Below are positions 1 through 8,131 of a DNA stretch of 64,000 bases, piece after piece; position 1 is the stretch's first letter; each line of letters starts with the position of its first letter. The stretch is taken from contig NZ_WQOH01000026.1 in assembly GCF_018784445.1 (NCBI RefSeq), forward strand, positions 1 to 64,000. The letters are read 5' to 3'. This DNA is from Gemmiger formicilis (lineage in GTDB: Bacteria; Bacillota; Clostridia; Oscillospirales; Ruminococcaceae). The position numbers and the translations under genes are program-made. A model generated the notes under the pieces. It had not been told where the DNA came from. It worked only from the letters and a program-made list of their open reading frames with translations, and searched no databases.

Positions 1-116
1 TTAGCCGCAGGGTCGGGAGCAAGTGCAGCCACAAGACGCAAGCGTTGAACGGTCGCTTCTCGATTCGGACAGCCAAAAGCGTAAAGAGCTTTCTTTTCAT
101 TGATGTTCATATTCAT
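1..116 (-). CDS. Small element-encoded protein, 5' part only
   Basis: The reading frame starts at ATG 116-114 with a good AGGAGG site eight bases upstream and stays open to the window edge (38 codons seen, beginning MNMNINEKKALYAFGC). It follows the DUF6809 gene by about 120 bases on the same strand and belongs to the cargo of the nested serine-recombinase element. I recognise the N-terminus only as a type common in such elements and cannot give a function; the rest of the protein is cut off. Confidence 0.5.
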   Translation of the reverse strand, partial: MNMNINEKKALYAFGCPNREATVQRLRLVAALAPDPAA

Positions 117-238
117 AGTGGGTTCCTCCTTGAAAGATTAAGATTTAAGGTTAATAAAAGCGACAAGCATTTCACGAAGAACGAAACACTTGCCGCTTGA
201 ATTACGGTATTAAATTGTCGGGTTCAGACCTTACTTTT

Positions 239-520
239 TTAGTCCTCTTTGGGGTTGAGCGGATATTCATAGGCTTCTTTCATAAGTAGCAAGCCTGTGG
301 ACAGTCCACATTTAAAATGCTCGGTGCTTTCATACTGCTGAACAATCGTCATTCGCTGATGAAGTTCCTCCACTTTGGAAAAGTCGGCTTTTGAAAACTT
401 GTTCGCCAGTTCGTCCATAAGGCCGGCAATGGCTTTGACCTCTGCCTTGTAGCCGTCCTGTTGCGGTACAATGTTCTCCAATGGGTACATATCGCCGCCG
501 AAAATCGCTTCCATAATCAT
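239..520 (-). CDS. DUF6809-type small protein
   Basis: This 93-residue acidic, mostly helical protein has no signal peptide or membrane segment. It resembles the DUF6809 family of small proteins carried by serine-recombinase elements in gut Firmicutes; no biochemical role is known. Its ATG follows the tnpV stop codon directly (TAA-ATG), and a strong GGAGGGGGTG ribosome site lies in the end of tnpV, so the two are translationally coupled. The family name is from memory of similar sequences and needs a profile search; the gene itself is well supported by coupling and context. Confidence 0.65.
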   Translation of the reverse strand: MIMEAIFGGDMYPLENIVPQQDGYKAEVKAIAGLMDELANKFSKADFSKVEELHQRMTIVQQYESTEHFKCGLSTGLLLMKEAYEYPLNPKED

Positions 521-919
521 TTAATCACCCCCTCCGCTATAATGGCAGTAAATCATTTCGTGCTTGATGATTTCCTCGGCTCGGTTGCGGATGGAGTTCA
601 TGGACTGCACCCACAACATCTGATTATCTGCTTTCATCTGCTCGGTCACGCCCTCGGCTCTTGCCATCTGCTCCATAATCAGAGAGAAGCGGTCATTTGC
701 CTGTTCGTTCAGATCTGCAAGGACAGAATGAAGCCGACAGGACAAAACAAGCTCGTTATAAACGGCGGGGCGGTAATTCTGCAAATAGGCTTTGTGAAGT
801 CTGCCCCAATGCCCGATAGGTCGCTTTTCCTCCGGCAGCTTCAAATCCGGCACATAGTAATCTCCCACAAGGATATAGTCAATGCCGTTTTCGTGGATTC
901 TCGGTTTCAGTTCGTTCAT
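521..919 (-). CDS. tnpV: TnpV family transposon-encoded protein
   Basis: A 132-residue soluble protein matching TnpV, an accessory protein first described in Tn4451-like elements and found beside large serine recombinases. The N-terminal part contains the LPEEKRPIGHWGRLHKAYL stretch typical of the family, followed by a helical region. Its ATG overlaps the recombinase TGA by four bases (ATGA), so it is the second gene of the recombinase transcript. The molecular role of TnpV is not established; its conserved position suggests help in excision or its control, which is inference. Confidence 0.75.
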   Translation of the reverse strand: MNELKPRIHENGIDYILVGDYYVPDLKLPEEKRPIGHWGRLHKAYLQNYRPAVYNELVLSCRLHSVLADLNEQANDRFSLIMEQMARAEGVTEQMKADNQMLWVQSMNSIRNRAEEIIKHEMIYCHYSGGGD

Positions 920-2784
920 GCTGTGATAGCTCCTTTCTGTGGCTCTCGCTTCGGAAGATTGCTGACAGGGATAAACACACCCCTTGCAATGTCCTCGGCT
1001 CGAATGGCATTTTTCTTTTCGTCCATCTCGGCTTTCTTCGCCGCCTTGATTTTGTCCTCATAACGCTTCTGGGCACCGCTGGCTTTACGCTTCAAGTAGT
1101 TCTGATGAAGTTTGTCCTTGCGTTCCTCTCGCTTGCGGATTTCCTCTAATTCTTCCGGCGTAAGCTCCACTTCAGCAAATGCCGGAGGGACGAAACGCCC
1201 GACAAAGTTAAAGAAGATTTCAACCTCTTGCGTAGTCTCTCGACTGCCTTTTCTGGCACGCTCATGGACAAGGATTTTATCGACAAACTCGTTGAGCATG
1301 GTATTTGTCAGCTTGTCGAAGTTCTGATACTTGTCAATCAGAGTGATAAAGCGGTCTGCGGATTTCTCATGCTTCTCATAATCTCCGACAGCCTTTTCAA
1401 GTGTTGCAATCTCGGCGGTAAGTGCCGCCTGTTCCTTTGCGTACTGTGCATCCAGAACGGCATATCTGGCATCGGGGAGTTTGCCCAATACATTATCCTC
1501 ATAGATTTTACAGAGCAAAACTTCCAGTTCCGAAACACGCTGTTTTGACGTAGCAAGCCTTGTGCGTTGCTTCTTGACCTCGCTTGTCTGCTGACTGGAC
1601 TGTGCTTCTTGTACCACTCGGACAAACTCGGCTCGGTCATGCTTTGCATACTCGGCTATGGCTCGGAGCATATCGGAGACAAGAGACAATACCACATCTT
1701 CATTGATACGGTGCTGTGTCTTGCAGAGCGTTCCACAAGGGACTTTTGTGTACTGTGAGCAAGTGTATTGAGAGATACGCTTGCCGTTGTTAGTGCGGTG
1801 GACATACATCTTGCCGCCGCAATCGGCACAGTAGAGCAAGCCTGTGAGGGGAGCAGCTTCGCCCCATCCATCGGGGTATCGTCTGACCTTGCTTCGGATT
1901 TTCTGTGCAAGGTCGAAAGTCTCTTGGCTGATAATGGCTTCATGAGTATTCTCGAAAATCGTCCATTCGTCCTCCGGCACATAATGGCTTTTCTTGTCCT
2001 TGAAATGCTTTCGGGTCTTGAAATTGACGGTATGACCGAGATATTCACGCTTGTCCAACAGATTGACGATAGTGGAAGAACCCCAACCGTACACATCCTT
2101 GAAAGTCTTGTTTTTGTTCACGCCCTCGTTATGCTGTGCAAGGTAGGCAGAGGGAATGAGTATCTTGTCCTCGGACAGCTTCTTTGCAATCTGATACGGT
2201 CCGTAGCCGTCAATCGTCATAGCAAAAATACGCTTGACAACCTCGGCGGCATATTCATCAACAATCCATTGGTCTCTTGTCTCATTCCAGAGATAACCGT
2301 AAATGACCGTCCCTGTCAGATGCTTGCCTGTCATGCCTTTGGTCTTGAAAGTGGACTTGATTTTGCGGCTTGTGTCTCGTGCGTAGTATTCGTTCATGAT
2401 GTTACGAAAAGGGGTAAAATCATCGTCCCCTCTGGCACTGTCCACACCGTCATTGATGGCAATGAGACGGACACCTCTCTGGCGTAAAATCTCCATAATC
2501 TGACCGACTTTGAGATAGTCACGCCCCAGACGGCTCATGTCCTTAATGCACAGATAGTCCACATTTCCGGCTTCGACTTGCCGCATCATATCCAGAAAGC
2601 CGGGTCTATCGAAACAAGTTCCGCTTATTCCATCGTCCGTAAAGTGGACACAGTTTGTGAAGCCTTGCTGTGCGGCGTATTCCTCCAATAATTTTTTCTG
2701 ATTGGATATGGAATTACTCTCGCCTTGCAGTTCATCGTCACGGCTCAAACGCTCGTATAGGGCGGTTATTTTCTGTTTGCTCAT
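916..2784 (-). CDS. Large serine recombinase (site-specific integrase)
   Basis: This 622-residue enzyme has the large serine recombinase layout: N-terminal resolvase domain with the YERLSRDD motif (likely catalytic Ser14) and DMSRLGRDYLKVG, a central recombinase domain, a zinc ribbon (LLYCADCGGKMYV then TCSQYTKVPCGTLC) near residues 320-370, a coiled-coil stretch, and a DUF4368-like tail. It should catalyse integration and excision through a serine-DNA intermediate. I set the start at ATG 2784 because AAAGGAG lies at 2790-2797; the frame remains open upstream and fuses to the virD4 fragment, an accident of insertion. tnpV follows with a four-base overlap. Confidence 0.9.
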   Translation of the reverse strand: MSKQKITALYERLSRDDELQGESNSISNQKKLLEEYAAQQGFTNCVHFTDDGISGTCFDRPGFLDMMRQVEAGNVDYLCIKDMSRLGRDYLKVGQIMEILRQRGVRLIAINDGVDSARGDDDFTPFRNIMNEYYARDTSRKIKSTFKTKGMTGKHLTGTVIYGYLWNETRDQWIVDEYAAEVVKRIFAMTIDGYGPYQIAKKLSEDKILIPSAYLAQHNEGVNKNKTFKDVYGWGSSTIVNLLDKREYLGHTVNFKTRKHFKDKKSHYVPEDEWTIFENTHEAIISQETFDLAQKIRSKVRRYPDGWGEAAPLTGLLYCADCGGKMYVHRTNNGKRISQYTCSQYTKVPCGTLCKTQHRINEDVVLSLVSDMLRAIAEYAKHDRAEFVRVVQEAQSSQQTSEVKKQRTRLATSKQRVSELEVLLCKIYEDNVLGKLPDARYAVLDAQYAKEQAALTAEIATLEKAVGDYEKHEKSADRFITLIDKYQNFDKLTNTMLNEFVDKILVHERARKGSRETTQEVEIFFNFVGRFVPPAFAEVELTPEELEEIRKREERKDKLHQNYLKRKASGAQKRYEDKIKAAKKAEMDEKKNAIRAEDIARGVFIPVSNLPKREPQKGAITA

Positions 2785-2817
2785 GGGGTCTCCTTTCTGC
2801 TTTGTAGCCTTATATGT

Positions 2818-2859
2818 TTTAAGAGACTTACTCATATCGTGATGAATAAGTCTCTTAAA
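2818..2859. repeat. 18-bp inverted repeat at the element end
   Basis: TTTAAGAGACTTACTCAT (2818-2835) is matched by ATGAATAAGTCTCTTAAA (2842-2859), an inverted repeat with one mismatch and a six-base centre. It lies between the virD4 break and the recombinase start. It may be part of the recombinase attachment site or a hairpin that insulates the recombinase gene from virD4 transcription. Confidence 0.7.
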
Positions 2860-2865
2860 GCATAC

Positions 2866-3819
2866 AACACCCGCCGCCAGCTTGAACTTGGCATATTGGC
2901 GGACAGCAAAGTGGTTCGGTTTTTTCTTTTTCAGAGCTTCAAACATCTGATCCACTGGATTCTGAAAGGTTTCATCATCCTCGCGCACTTCCATCGCGTT
3001 CAGAAATTCAATCAGCGTTGCAAAGTTCTGCTCTTCCAGCGGTGCCTCATAATGGATATAACCAATCAAAGCACAATACAGCAAGGTCTCTGCCTTCGTC
3101 CAGAATTCGTCACCGGCCTTGCCGTCCCCTTTAGTGTTGGCAATGAGGGTTGTGGTCAGCTTCAAAATATCCTTTTCGCTGTGAATATACGCGAAGGGAT
3201 TATAATGCATCGACTTTCTGAAATTGATAGTATTGAAAATCCGGATACTGTATCCGTTCTTCAAAAGGGCTTGGCCGCAGTCGATTACGATATCACCTTT
3301 CGGGTCAGTGACCACGTAGGAACTGTGACATTGTAAAAGGTTGGGTTTAAGCCAAAATCTCGTCTTACCGCTGCCGGAACCGCCGACCACAAGCACATTT
3401 TTGTTTCTGGCATTTGCCGGATTCTTCGGGCGATTGCCCATCATCAGCCGCTCCGTCCGGGTCAGAATCACATTGTTTGCAAACACTGGATCTTCAAACG
3501 GTTCGATGTCTTTCTGCGTACCCCACCGGGCAGAGCCATACTCCATACCATGACGATATTTCTTGGCATTTTTGCCTTTCAGATACACAGCAAGCCGCAG
3601 ACCCGCTCCGCAGCACACACCAATCAGCAAATCCAGCGGATGCAGACTTGGCATCGGGTTGGAAAATGCTGCACCCAGAGCAGAAAGAAAGCCGAGGAGC
3701 TTTTCAGACATGTCTGCGCCCTCGGCAATTCTCCACGCTTCTCCCAGATTGGTACATACAAGACCGGCAATGAAGTACGGCAGGTTCAGGATCAGCAGCT
3801 TCTTGGTCTTATTACTCAT
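2866..3819 (-). pseudogene. virD4: VirD4/TraG coupling protein, truncated by insertion
   Basis: Only about the first 315 residues of a type IV secretion coupling protein remain. Two hydrophobic segments at residues 8-25 and 62-80 anchor it in the membrane, and a Walker A motif GGSGSGKT lies at residues 146-153, followed by VVTDPKGDIV. A full protein is about 600 residues with Walker B further on. Homology stops after KLAAG, where the serine-recombinase element begins, leaving an in-frame run into the recombinase. The 3' half presumably lies left of the window. Coupling proteins feed the relaxosome to the mating channel, so transfer should be lost unless the nested element excises. Confidence 0.85.
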
Positions 3820-4298
3820 AGATCACGCTCCTGACTTTTGTGACGAACCTTATCCGGCAGAATTGCAGCCACCAGTTCTTTGAGCTTGTTAAGCTGCTCC
3901 AGAACACTCGGTTTTTCCTTTGCTTTCAGCTTGCGGTTGGTGAATTCCTCAAAAGCGGAAGTCAGTGCATCCGCATCCTTCGCCTTAAAGAACACCGTGT
4001 ACTTGGGTGGAATCACATTTTGGTCTTTCGTAATGGCATAATCCACACCGTATTTCCGCGCCACCTGTTCAAAGCCTTTCAAATCCGTTTTCTCAATGGG
4101 GATACTGCTGACTCCCTGATTCTGACCGATCAGTTCTTTGATGCTCTGCTTTCCAAGCGGCATCTGCGCTGATTTCTGAGCCGCCTTTGCCTGATGGTGC
4201 CGTTTCCACGCATTATAGCCATTCACGATAGTGCGAAATGTCAGTTTCGTGGTACTGATTGCCAGATTGACGGTACGATTTTCAACTTCTTCCTGCAT
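3816..4298 (-). CDS. pcfB: PcfB family conjugation protein
   Basis: This 160-residue protein matches the PcfB/DUF3801 family, named after the pCF10 conjugation gene that sits directly before the coupling protein. It lacks membrane segments and is basic, with the pattern 'IPIEKTDLKGFEQVARKYGVDYAI' in the middle typical of the family (an accessory DNA-processing or coupling factor). Its stop overlaps the virD4 start by four bases (ATGA), matching the conserved pcfB-virD4 order. With virD4 broken, it is probably an orphan of the transfer machinery at present. Confidence 0.8.
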   Translation of the reverse strand: MQEEVENRTVNLAISTTKLTFRTIVNGYNAWKRHHQAKAAQKSAQMPLGKQSIKELIGQNQGVSSIPIEKTDLKGFEQVARKYGVDYAITKDQNVIPPKYTVFFKAKDADALTSAFEEFTNRKLKAKEKPSVLEQLNKLKELVAAILPDKVRHKSQERDL

Positions 4299-4316
4299 GA
4301 ATCTCCGCCTCCTTCC

Positions 4317-4952
4317 TTACAAACTGTCCCGGTCCGGTGCCGGTTTACTCTTTTCTTGGGGCTTTGCAGCCTTTTCCTCCATCTTCTTCACCATGTCATC
4401 CGGAACCGGAATCGCCATGATGCTGCGCCCCATACGAACGAACATCTGGGGCTGATGGAACTGCTCCTCAAATTTCTGCATCTGCTCCGAAGTCAGAGAA
4501 CCAAAGTCATCCTCTGTCAGCCCTACCACCAGAAAATCACCGGCATAAATGTCCTGCATATCCCCGTCTTCGGTGTAAATCGCACGGTTCAGCGGCAGAC
4601 CATTGATTTTGCCGGATTCATTCAGAATAATGGCCACTTCATCCTCAAATGGATAGGTGACTTCAATATCGCCGCCGACCATGGCCTGCAAATCTTCCAG
4701 CTCCGTGCCAACACTGATTTTCTTCGGATAGGCATTGGGCTGTACCAGCAGCACATCCATTGTCCTGGTCTCTGCCAATTCATGTTCTCCCACGGTCTTG
4801 AAATCCACACCGGTGAAATCGCCGGAATCCAGAACATAGTCCTGATTGTTCCACGCCTGCGTCACCATGCGTTCCGCATCTTCCTGTGAGGCAGCTTCCA
4901 CGGAAACCTTTCTCTGGAGAGTCTCTGTAATCTCCACATCAAATTTCTTCAT
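4317..4952 (-). CDS. DpnD/PcfM-like and DUF3846 domain protein
   Basis: A 211-residue protein with two parts. Residues 1-55 resemble the DpnD-PcfM C-terminal fold (KKFDVEITETLQRKVSVEA, SQEDAERMV). Residues 70-175 match DUF3846 (LVQPNAYPKKISVGTELEDL, GGDIEVTYPFEDEVAIILNE, NGLPLNRAI). Such proteins are common in conjugative elements and their function is unknown. I chose ATG 4952, five bases after AGGAGG; a GTG at 4958 lies inside that site and is unlikely. It is 18 bases upstream of pcfB in the same operon. Confidence 0.75.
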   Translation of the reverse strand: MKKFDVEITETLQRKVSVEAASQEDAERMVTQAWNNQDYVLDSGDFTGVDFKTVGEHELAETRTMDVLLVQPNAYPKKISVGTELEDLQAMVGGDIEVTYPFEDEVAIILNESGKINGLPLNRAIYTEDGDMQDIYAGDFLVVGLTEDDFGSLTSEQMQKFEEQFHQPQMFVRMGRSIMAIPVPDDMVKKMEEKAAKPQEKSKPAPDRDSL

Positions 4953-4962
4953 AGGCACCTCC

Positions 4963-5469
4963 TTAGATCAGGCGCAGTGCCGGAACCAACTCGCCGCCAA
5001 TGGAAACCACCGTCAGGTTCTCGTTCACATAGTCGATGGTGCGTTCCAGCGTAAACAGATTGATGCTGCATTCGTTGCCGTTCTGGTCGATTTCCGAAAC
5101 CTCCGCAGCTCCCAACAGATAGCGGGTTCTGTCAGTCTCGATCACATCGCTCTTATCATAATGGAGAAGCAGTTCCCCATCTGCCACCAGATCAGCCTCC
5201 ATCTCATCGTAAACATCCTCAAAGATGTCTCGACTGCCATCCTCGGTCAGGAGTTCGCCGCCAGCCCCCGGCAGGATCACCATCACAATGCGCTCCTTCG
5301 GGTGATCTTCACGGATTGCCTCCAGCATCAGCCAGTTATGAAGCATCGCAATGGACTTCTCAAACATGGGATCATCCATCGGATTGGGCTGCGATGCACC
5401 GTGCGGGCAGTTCTTGCAATCCATGCTGCACACTGCGTTGTTCTGATTCTTCTTAAAGTTCATCATCAT
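4963..5469 (-). CDS. Conserved element protein with N-terminal Cys motif
   Basis: A 168-residue acidic protein of unknown function. Residues 12-23 hold a CSMDCKNC motif that could bind zinc or an iron-sulfur centre; the rest is a mixed alpha/beta domain with VIETDRTRYLLGAAEV and a C-terminal VVSIGGELVPALRLI stretch. The start is the first of three consecutive ATG codons, with AAGGAGA six bases upstream. It lies between parB and the DUF3846 gene in the conserved minus-strand operon, so a role in element maintenance or control is possible but not shown. Confidence 0.6.
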   Translation of the reverse strand: MMMNFKKNQNNAVCSMDCKNCPHGASQPNPMDDPMFEKSIAMLHNWLMLEAIREDHPKERIVMVILPGAGGELLTEDGSRDIFEDVYDEMEADLVADGELLLHYDKSDVIETDRTRYLLGAAEVSEIDQNGNECSINLFTLERTIDYVNENLTVVSIGGELVPALRLI

Positions 5470-5482
5470 AAAAATCTCCTTC

Positions 5483-6391
5483 TCATCGTTCCATATCTCG
5501 TTGTTTACTTCGCTGCCATTTTTCCAGCAGCCGGATAATCGTGTCCTGCATCTGCTTCGGCGTATAGGATTTCGGGAAATACTTCCGAAGAACCTCGTTT
5601 TTAATCGTCACATGGTCAAGCTCATCCTTTTTGATTTCATTCATCACTTCACACATGGCATCCAACGTGCAGCCGCCCTCCTGTGAGAGCTTCTTCAGCC
5701 GCTGTGCCTGCGACAGGGATGGAGATGCCTGTGCATAGTCCATTGCCTCCAGAAATTCCTTCTGTTCAGACGGTTTCAGGTAAGACAACTCCACCGCCGG
5801 ATTAAAGGCGATTTTCTTCTCATCCACCATATCCAAAATTTCAGGAATCAGGTTGGTAAGGCGGATATAGCGTTTAACCGTATCCTTACTCATTCCAACA
5901 GCTTCACCAATAATCTCCGTAGACAACTTCGGTGCAAATTGCTCCGAAGTCAAATCTTTTCTCTGACCCTGATGTTTCATCGCCTCCAACTTCATCTTGT
6001 AGGAAAACGCTCTCTCGCTGGGAAGAATATTCTCCCGCTGCAAGTTGCTGTCCACCATAAAGATGATTGCTGCATCATCGTCCATTTCCTTGACGATGAC
6101 CGGCACAGTCTCCAAACCTGCCAGCTGCGCCGCATGAAGTCTGCGGTGTCCTGAAAGAATTTCAAATCCGCCTTCCGGGTCAGGTCGGACAATCAGTGGT
6201 GATACCACACCGATCTGCTTGATGCTCTCTACGGTCTGTTCCATCAGCTCGTCATCCAGCACCTTAAAGGGATGCCCTTCAAAAGGATGCAGGTCAGAAA
6301 GCGGCATCTCCGTCCGCTTCTCCTTAGCCGCAGCGTCGGCAGCTGAGCCACTGCGGTTTTCTGTTGTAATACTGGTTTTTGCTTTTGCCAT
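5483..6391 (-). CDS. parB: ParB/Spo0J-type partition protein
   Basis: A 302-residue ParB family protein. The N-terminal nuclease-like/CTP-binding domain shows LSDLHPFEGHPFKV and the GHRR box (EILSGHRRLHAAQLAG, about residues 89-104), followed by ENILPSERAFSYKMKLEAM and a helix-turn-helix region (IGEAVGMSKDTVKRYIRLTNL, about residues 165-185). ParB binds centromere-like sites and helps segregation or stability of the excised circular element. No parA is next to it here; the gene upstream is a DnaC-like loader. Its GGAGG ribosome site lies inside the small upstream frame at 6324-6470. Confidence 0.85.
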   Translation of the reverse strand: MAKAKTSITTENRSGSAADAAAKEKRTEMPLSDLHPFEGHPFKVLDDELMEQTVESIKQIGVVSPLIVRPDPEGGFEILSGHRRLHAAQLAGLETVPVIVKEMDDDAAIIFMVDSNLQRENILPSERAFSYKMKLEAMKHQGQRKDLTSEQFAPKLSTEIIGEAVGMSKDTVKRYIRLTNLIPEILDMVDEKKIAFNPAVELSYLKPSEQKEFLEAMDYAQASPSLSQAQRLKKLSQEGGCTLDAMCEVMNEIKKDELDHVTIKNEVLRKYFPKSYTPKQMQDTIIRLLEKWQRSKQRDMER

Positions 6392-6470
6392 TCAGCTTCT
6401 TAACCTCCTTCCAGCGGTGATAGATGTCATTCTTACCTGCGAAAAACGCCTTTTTTGCCTTGCACTTCAT
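6324..6470 (-). CDS. Small basic protein overlapping parB start
   Basis: A 48-codon frame starts at ATG 6470, overlapping the dnaC-like stop by four bases (ATGA), and ends at 6324, inside parB by 68 bases. It begins MKCKAKKAFFAGKNDIYHRW and ends with CRRCG, so two cysteines near the tail could bind metal. The exact stop-start coupling is the main support. It may be a real small gene or the shortened remnant of one; I do not recognise a family. Confidence 0.4.
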   Translation of the reverse strand: MKCKAKKAFFAGKNDIYHRWKEVKKLNGKSKNQYYNRKPQWLSCRRCG

Positions 6471-7312
6471 AGATCAAGTACCTCCTTAACGACCTGCTGT
6501 TTTTCTTTTCCAATGCTCTTTCTGCGGTCCTCTCCGCTGATTCGCACCGGCGTACACATTTCCAGAATCCTGCTGTAAATCCGGGCGTATGCCACATCCT
6601 GCGGATTGCGGATTTCTGCAATTTTCAGATTGGTTGTGATAATGACCGGAAGCCCGGACTTATACCGCTCATCAATGACAGCGTAGACCTGCTCCAGCGC
6701 ATATTCGGTGCTGCGCTCAATTCCCAGATCATCCAGAATCAGCAAAGAATAATTGGAAAACGAAGCGATATACCGGTATCGTTCTTCCGAATACATGGCA
6801 CCCATCTGGTTCAGGATTTTGGAGAAGTTCGTCATCAAAACCGGAATGCCCTGATCCAGCAGCGCATTTGCTATACATGCCGCCACAAAGGACTTTCCGG
6901 TTCCGACATCTCCCCATAACAAAAGGCCAAGGTTTTCAGCCTTGACCTTTTTCCACTGCTCCACATAACGTTTTGCCATCTGGATGTCCTTGTTGTCTTC
7001 TGCAACGCCAAAATTCCATTCCAGAAGATGCTTTTCCTGAATCCCAGTTGCTTTCAGCTGCCTGATTTTACGCTGCCGCTCCACCAGTTCATCCTGGCGT
7101 TTCTTTTCCGCCATCGCTTCCTGCTGGCATCTGCAAAGGCAGGGAACAATCTTGTCTCTGCCCCAGAGCTTTACCCTGCACTGCACCGGAGTATGACAGT
7201 TCCGGCAATACAGCAGTCCGTCCACGCCCTGGTATTCCTGCTCTCCGGGTTCTTTCGGCGTAAAGAGCGAATCCAACGCCGCATTCAATACTTCAGGCAC
7301 CATGTCGCTCAT
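6467..7312 (-). CDS. DnaC-like ATP-binding replication protein
   Basis: A 281-residue AAA+ protein of the DnaC/IstB type. The N-terminal third has cysteine pairs (CRNC at residues 36-39, PCLCRC at 57-62) that look like a zinc site. Walker A is GDVGTGKS at 134-141, and Walker B is LLILDDLG about 55 residues later, with ERSTEYALEQVYAVIDERY following. Such proteins load the replicative helicase; in conjugative elements they support replication of the excised circle. It overlaps the upstream initiator-like gene by four bases and the small downstream frame by four. Confidence 0.85.
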   Translation of the reverse strand: MSDMVPEVLNAALDSLFTPKEPGEQEYQGVDGLLYCRNCHTPVQCRVKLWGRDKIVPCLCRCQQEAMAEKKRQDELVERQRKIRQLKATGIQEKHLLEWNFGVAEDNKDIQMAKRYVEQWKKVKAENLGLLLWGDVGTGKSFVAACIANALLDQGIPVLMTNFSKILNQMGAMYSEERYRYIASFSNYSLLILDDLGIERSTEYALEQVYAVIDERYKSGLPVIITTNLKIAEIRNPQDVAYARIYSRILEMCTPVRISGEDRRKSIGKEKQQVVKEVLDL

Positions 7313-7995
7313 AGGCTGTCTCCTTCCTCAAATGTGTAGTCTGCCGGGTTATACTTCGGCTTTTCTCTCTTTGCCCAGCTCCGGATTGTGGCAAGGTGAT
7401 TTTTGTAGCTCCTGCCGGTGGAAGCCATATACTCAGAGAGCCGTTCCACCCGCATCTGATAATCTCCTGGGAACTCCTGCCGGAGCTTGCCGTATTCCGT
7501 GTCAGAGAGAAGGACATTTTCGTATGAGCCATACCGGTGCTGGATTTCCTTCTTCTCTCTTTTATTGATTGTTTCAGTACTTGTTCTATTAGTACTTAAT
7601 TGCGCGGGATTTTCCGTAACCGGTGTGTCCGTATCCGGATTTACCGTATACGGCTTTTCCGTACACGGTGATTCCGAACACGGCTTTTTCCTTGGCATCT
7701 CATAGATCACATACTCCGCTCTGCCCATCCGACCGTTACTCTCACGCTGCTGGTTCCTTTCCAGATATCCAAGACGTTCCAGTTCTTTCAGAGCTGTAAG
7801 CACCCCATCTACGCCATCCGGTGTAATCGAAGATAATCCCCGTACCGAATAGTTCCATGTGTCCGGTAAACTAAGCAGCATAGAGAGAAGTCCTTTTCCT
7901 TTCAGGCTGAGACCCTGATCCCGCAGGTGGTAATTGCACATCGTTGTGTAATTGCTGTTTTTCTCAACCCTGAATACCGGCATGGTGCTCACCAT
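7309..7995 (-). CDS. Replication initiator-like winged-helix protein
   Basis: A 228-residue protein with an N-terminal winged-helix domain (NYHLRDQGLSLKGKGLLSML through LGYLERNQQRESNGR), a low-complexity linker rich in Thr, Pro and Glu (residues 100-140), and a C-terminal domain of the DUF6017/DnaD-associated kind ending NPADYTFEEGDSL. It is paired with the DnaC-like gene, overlapping by four bases, as in many conjugative elements where the pair starts replication. Start is either ATG 7995 or ATG 7983; both lie in the end of the preceding small gene. Somewhat shorter than usual relatives. Confidence 0.75.
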   Translation of the reverse strand: MVSTMPVFRVEKNSNYTTMCNYHLRDQGLSLKGKGLLSMLLSLPDTWNYSVRGLSSITPDGVDGVLTALKELERLGYLERNQQRESNGRMGRAEYVIYEMPRKKPCSESPCTEKPYTVNPDTDTPVTENPAQLSTNRTSTETINKREKKEIQHRYGSYENVLLSDTEYGKLRQEFPGDYQMRVERLSEYMASTGRSYKNHLATIRSWAKREKPKYNPADYTFEEGDSL

Positions 7996-8131
7996 CCTTT
8001 TTCGCAGGCTCCGTTTTTTTCTTCGGACATTTGCGCGAACGATCTTCGCTGTCCTCCCGTCGATGGTATTTGCCGGTATCCTGCATCATGCGTTCAAACG
8101 CCTGAAGGCGTCCCTCTGTAAAAAGCGTCAT
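7964..8131 (-). CDS. Small basic protein, translationally coupled
   Basis: A 55-residue frame beginning MTLFTEGRLQAFERMMQ and continuing into a very basic tail (RKCPKKKTEPAKKDGEHH). Its ATG overlaps the antirepressor TGA by four bases, and its end overlaps the initiator-like gene by 32 bases. The N-terminus resembles short proteins seen in other Firmicutes conjugative elements, but I know of no function. The coupling on both sides makes it likely to be translated. Confidence 0.55.
   Translation of the reverse strand: MTLFTEGRLQAFERMMQDTGKYHRREDSEDRSRKCPKKKTEPAKKDGEHHAGIQG

Larger units (their letters stand above)
1..2868. mobile_element. Nested serine-recombinase element inserted in virD4
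   Basis: A block of tnpV, a DUF6809 gene, a short N-terminal gene fragment and a large serine recombinase gene begins abruptly where virD4 loses its reading, right after codons for KLAAG at about 2870. Large serine recombinases usually move their own element, and their gene normally sits at one end, as here. The left end is outside the window, so size and target duplication cannot be seen. Confidence 0.75.

Noticed and set aside
6391-6467. parA next to parB
   Set aside because: The gene before parB has DnaC-like Walker and zinc motifs and not the ParA deviant Walker A, so no ParA is present here.
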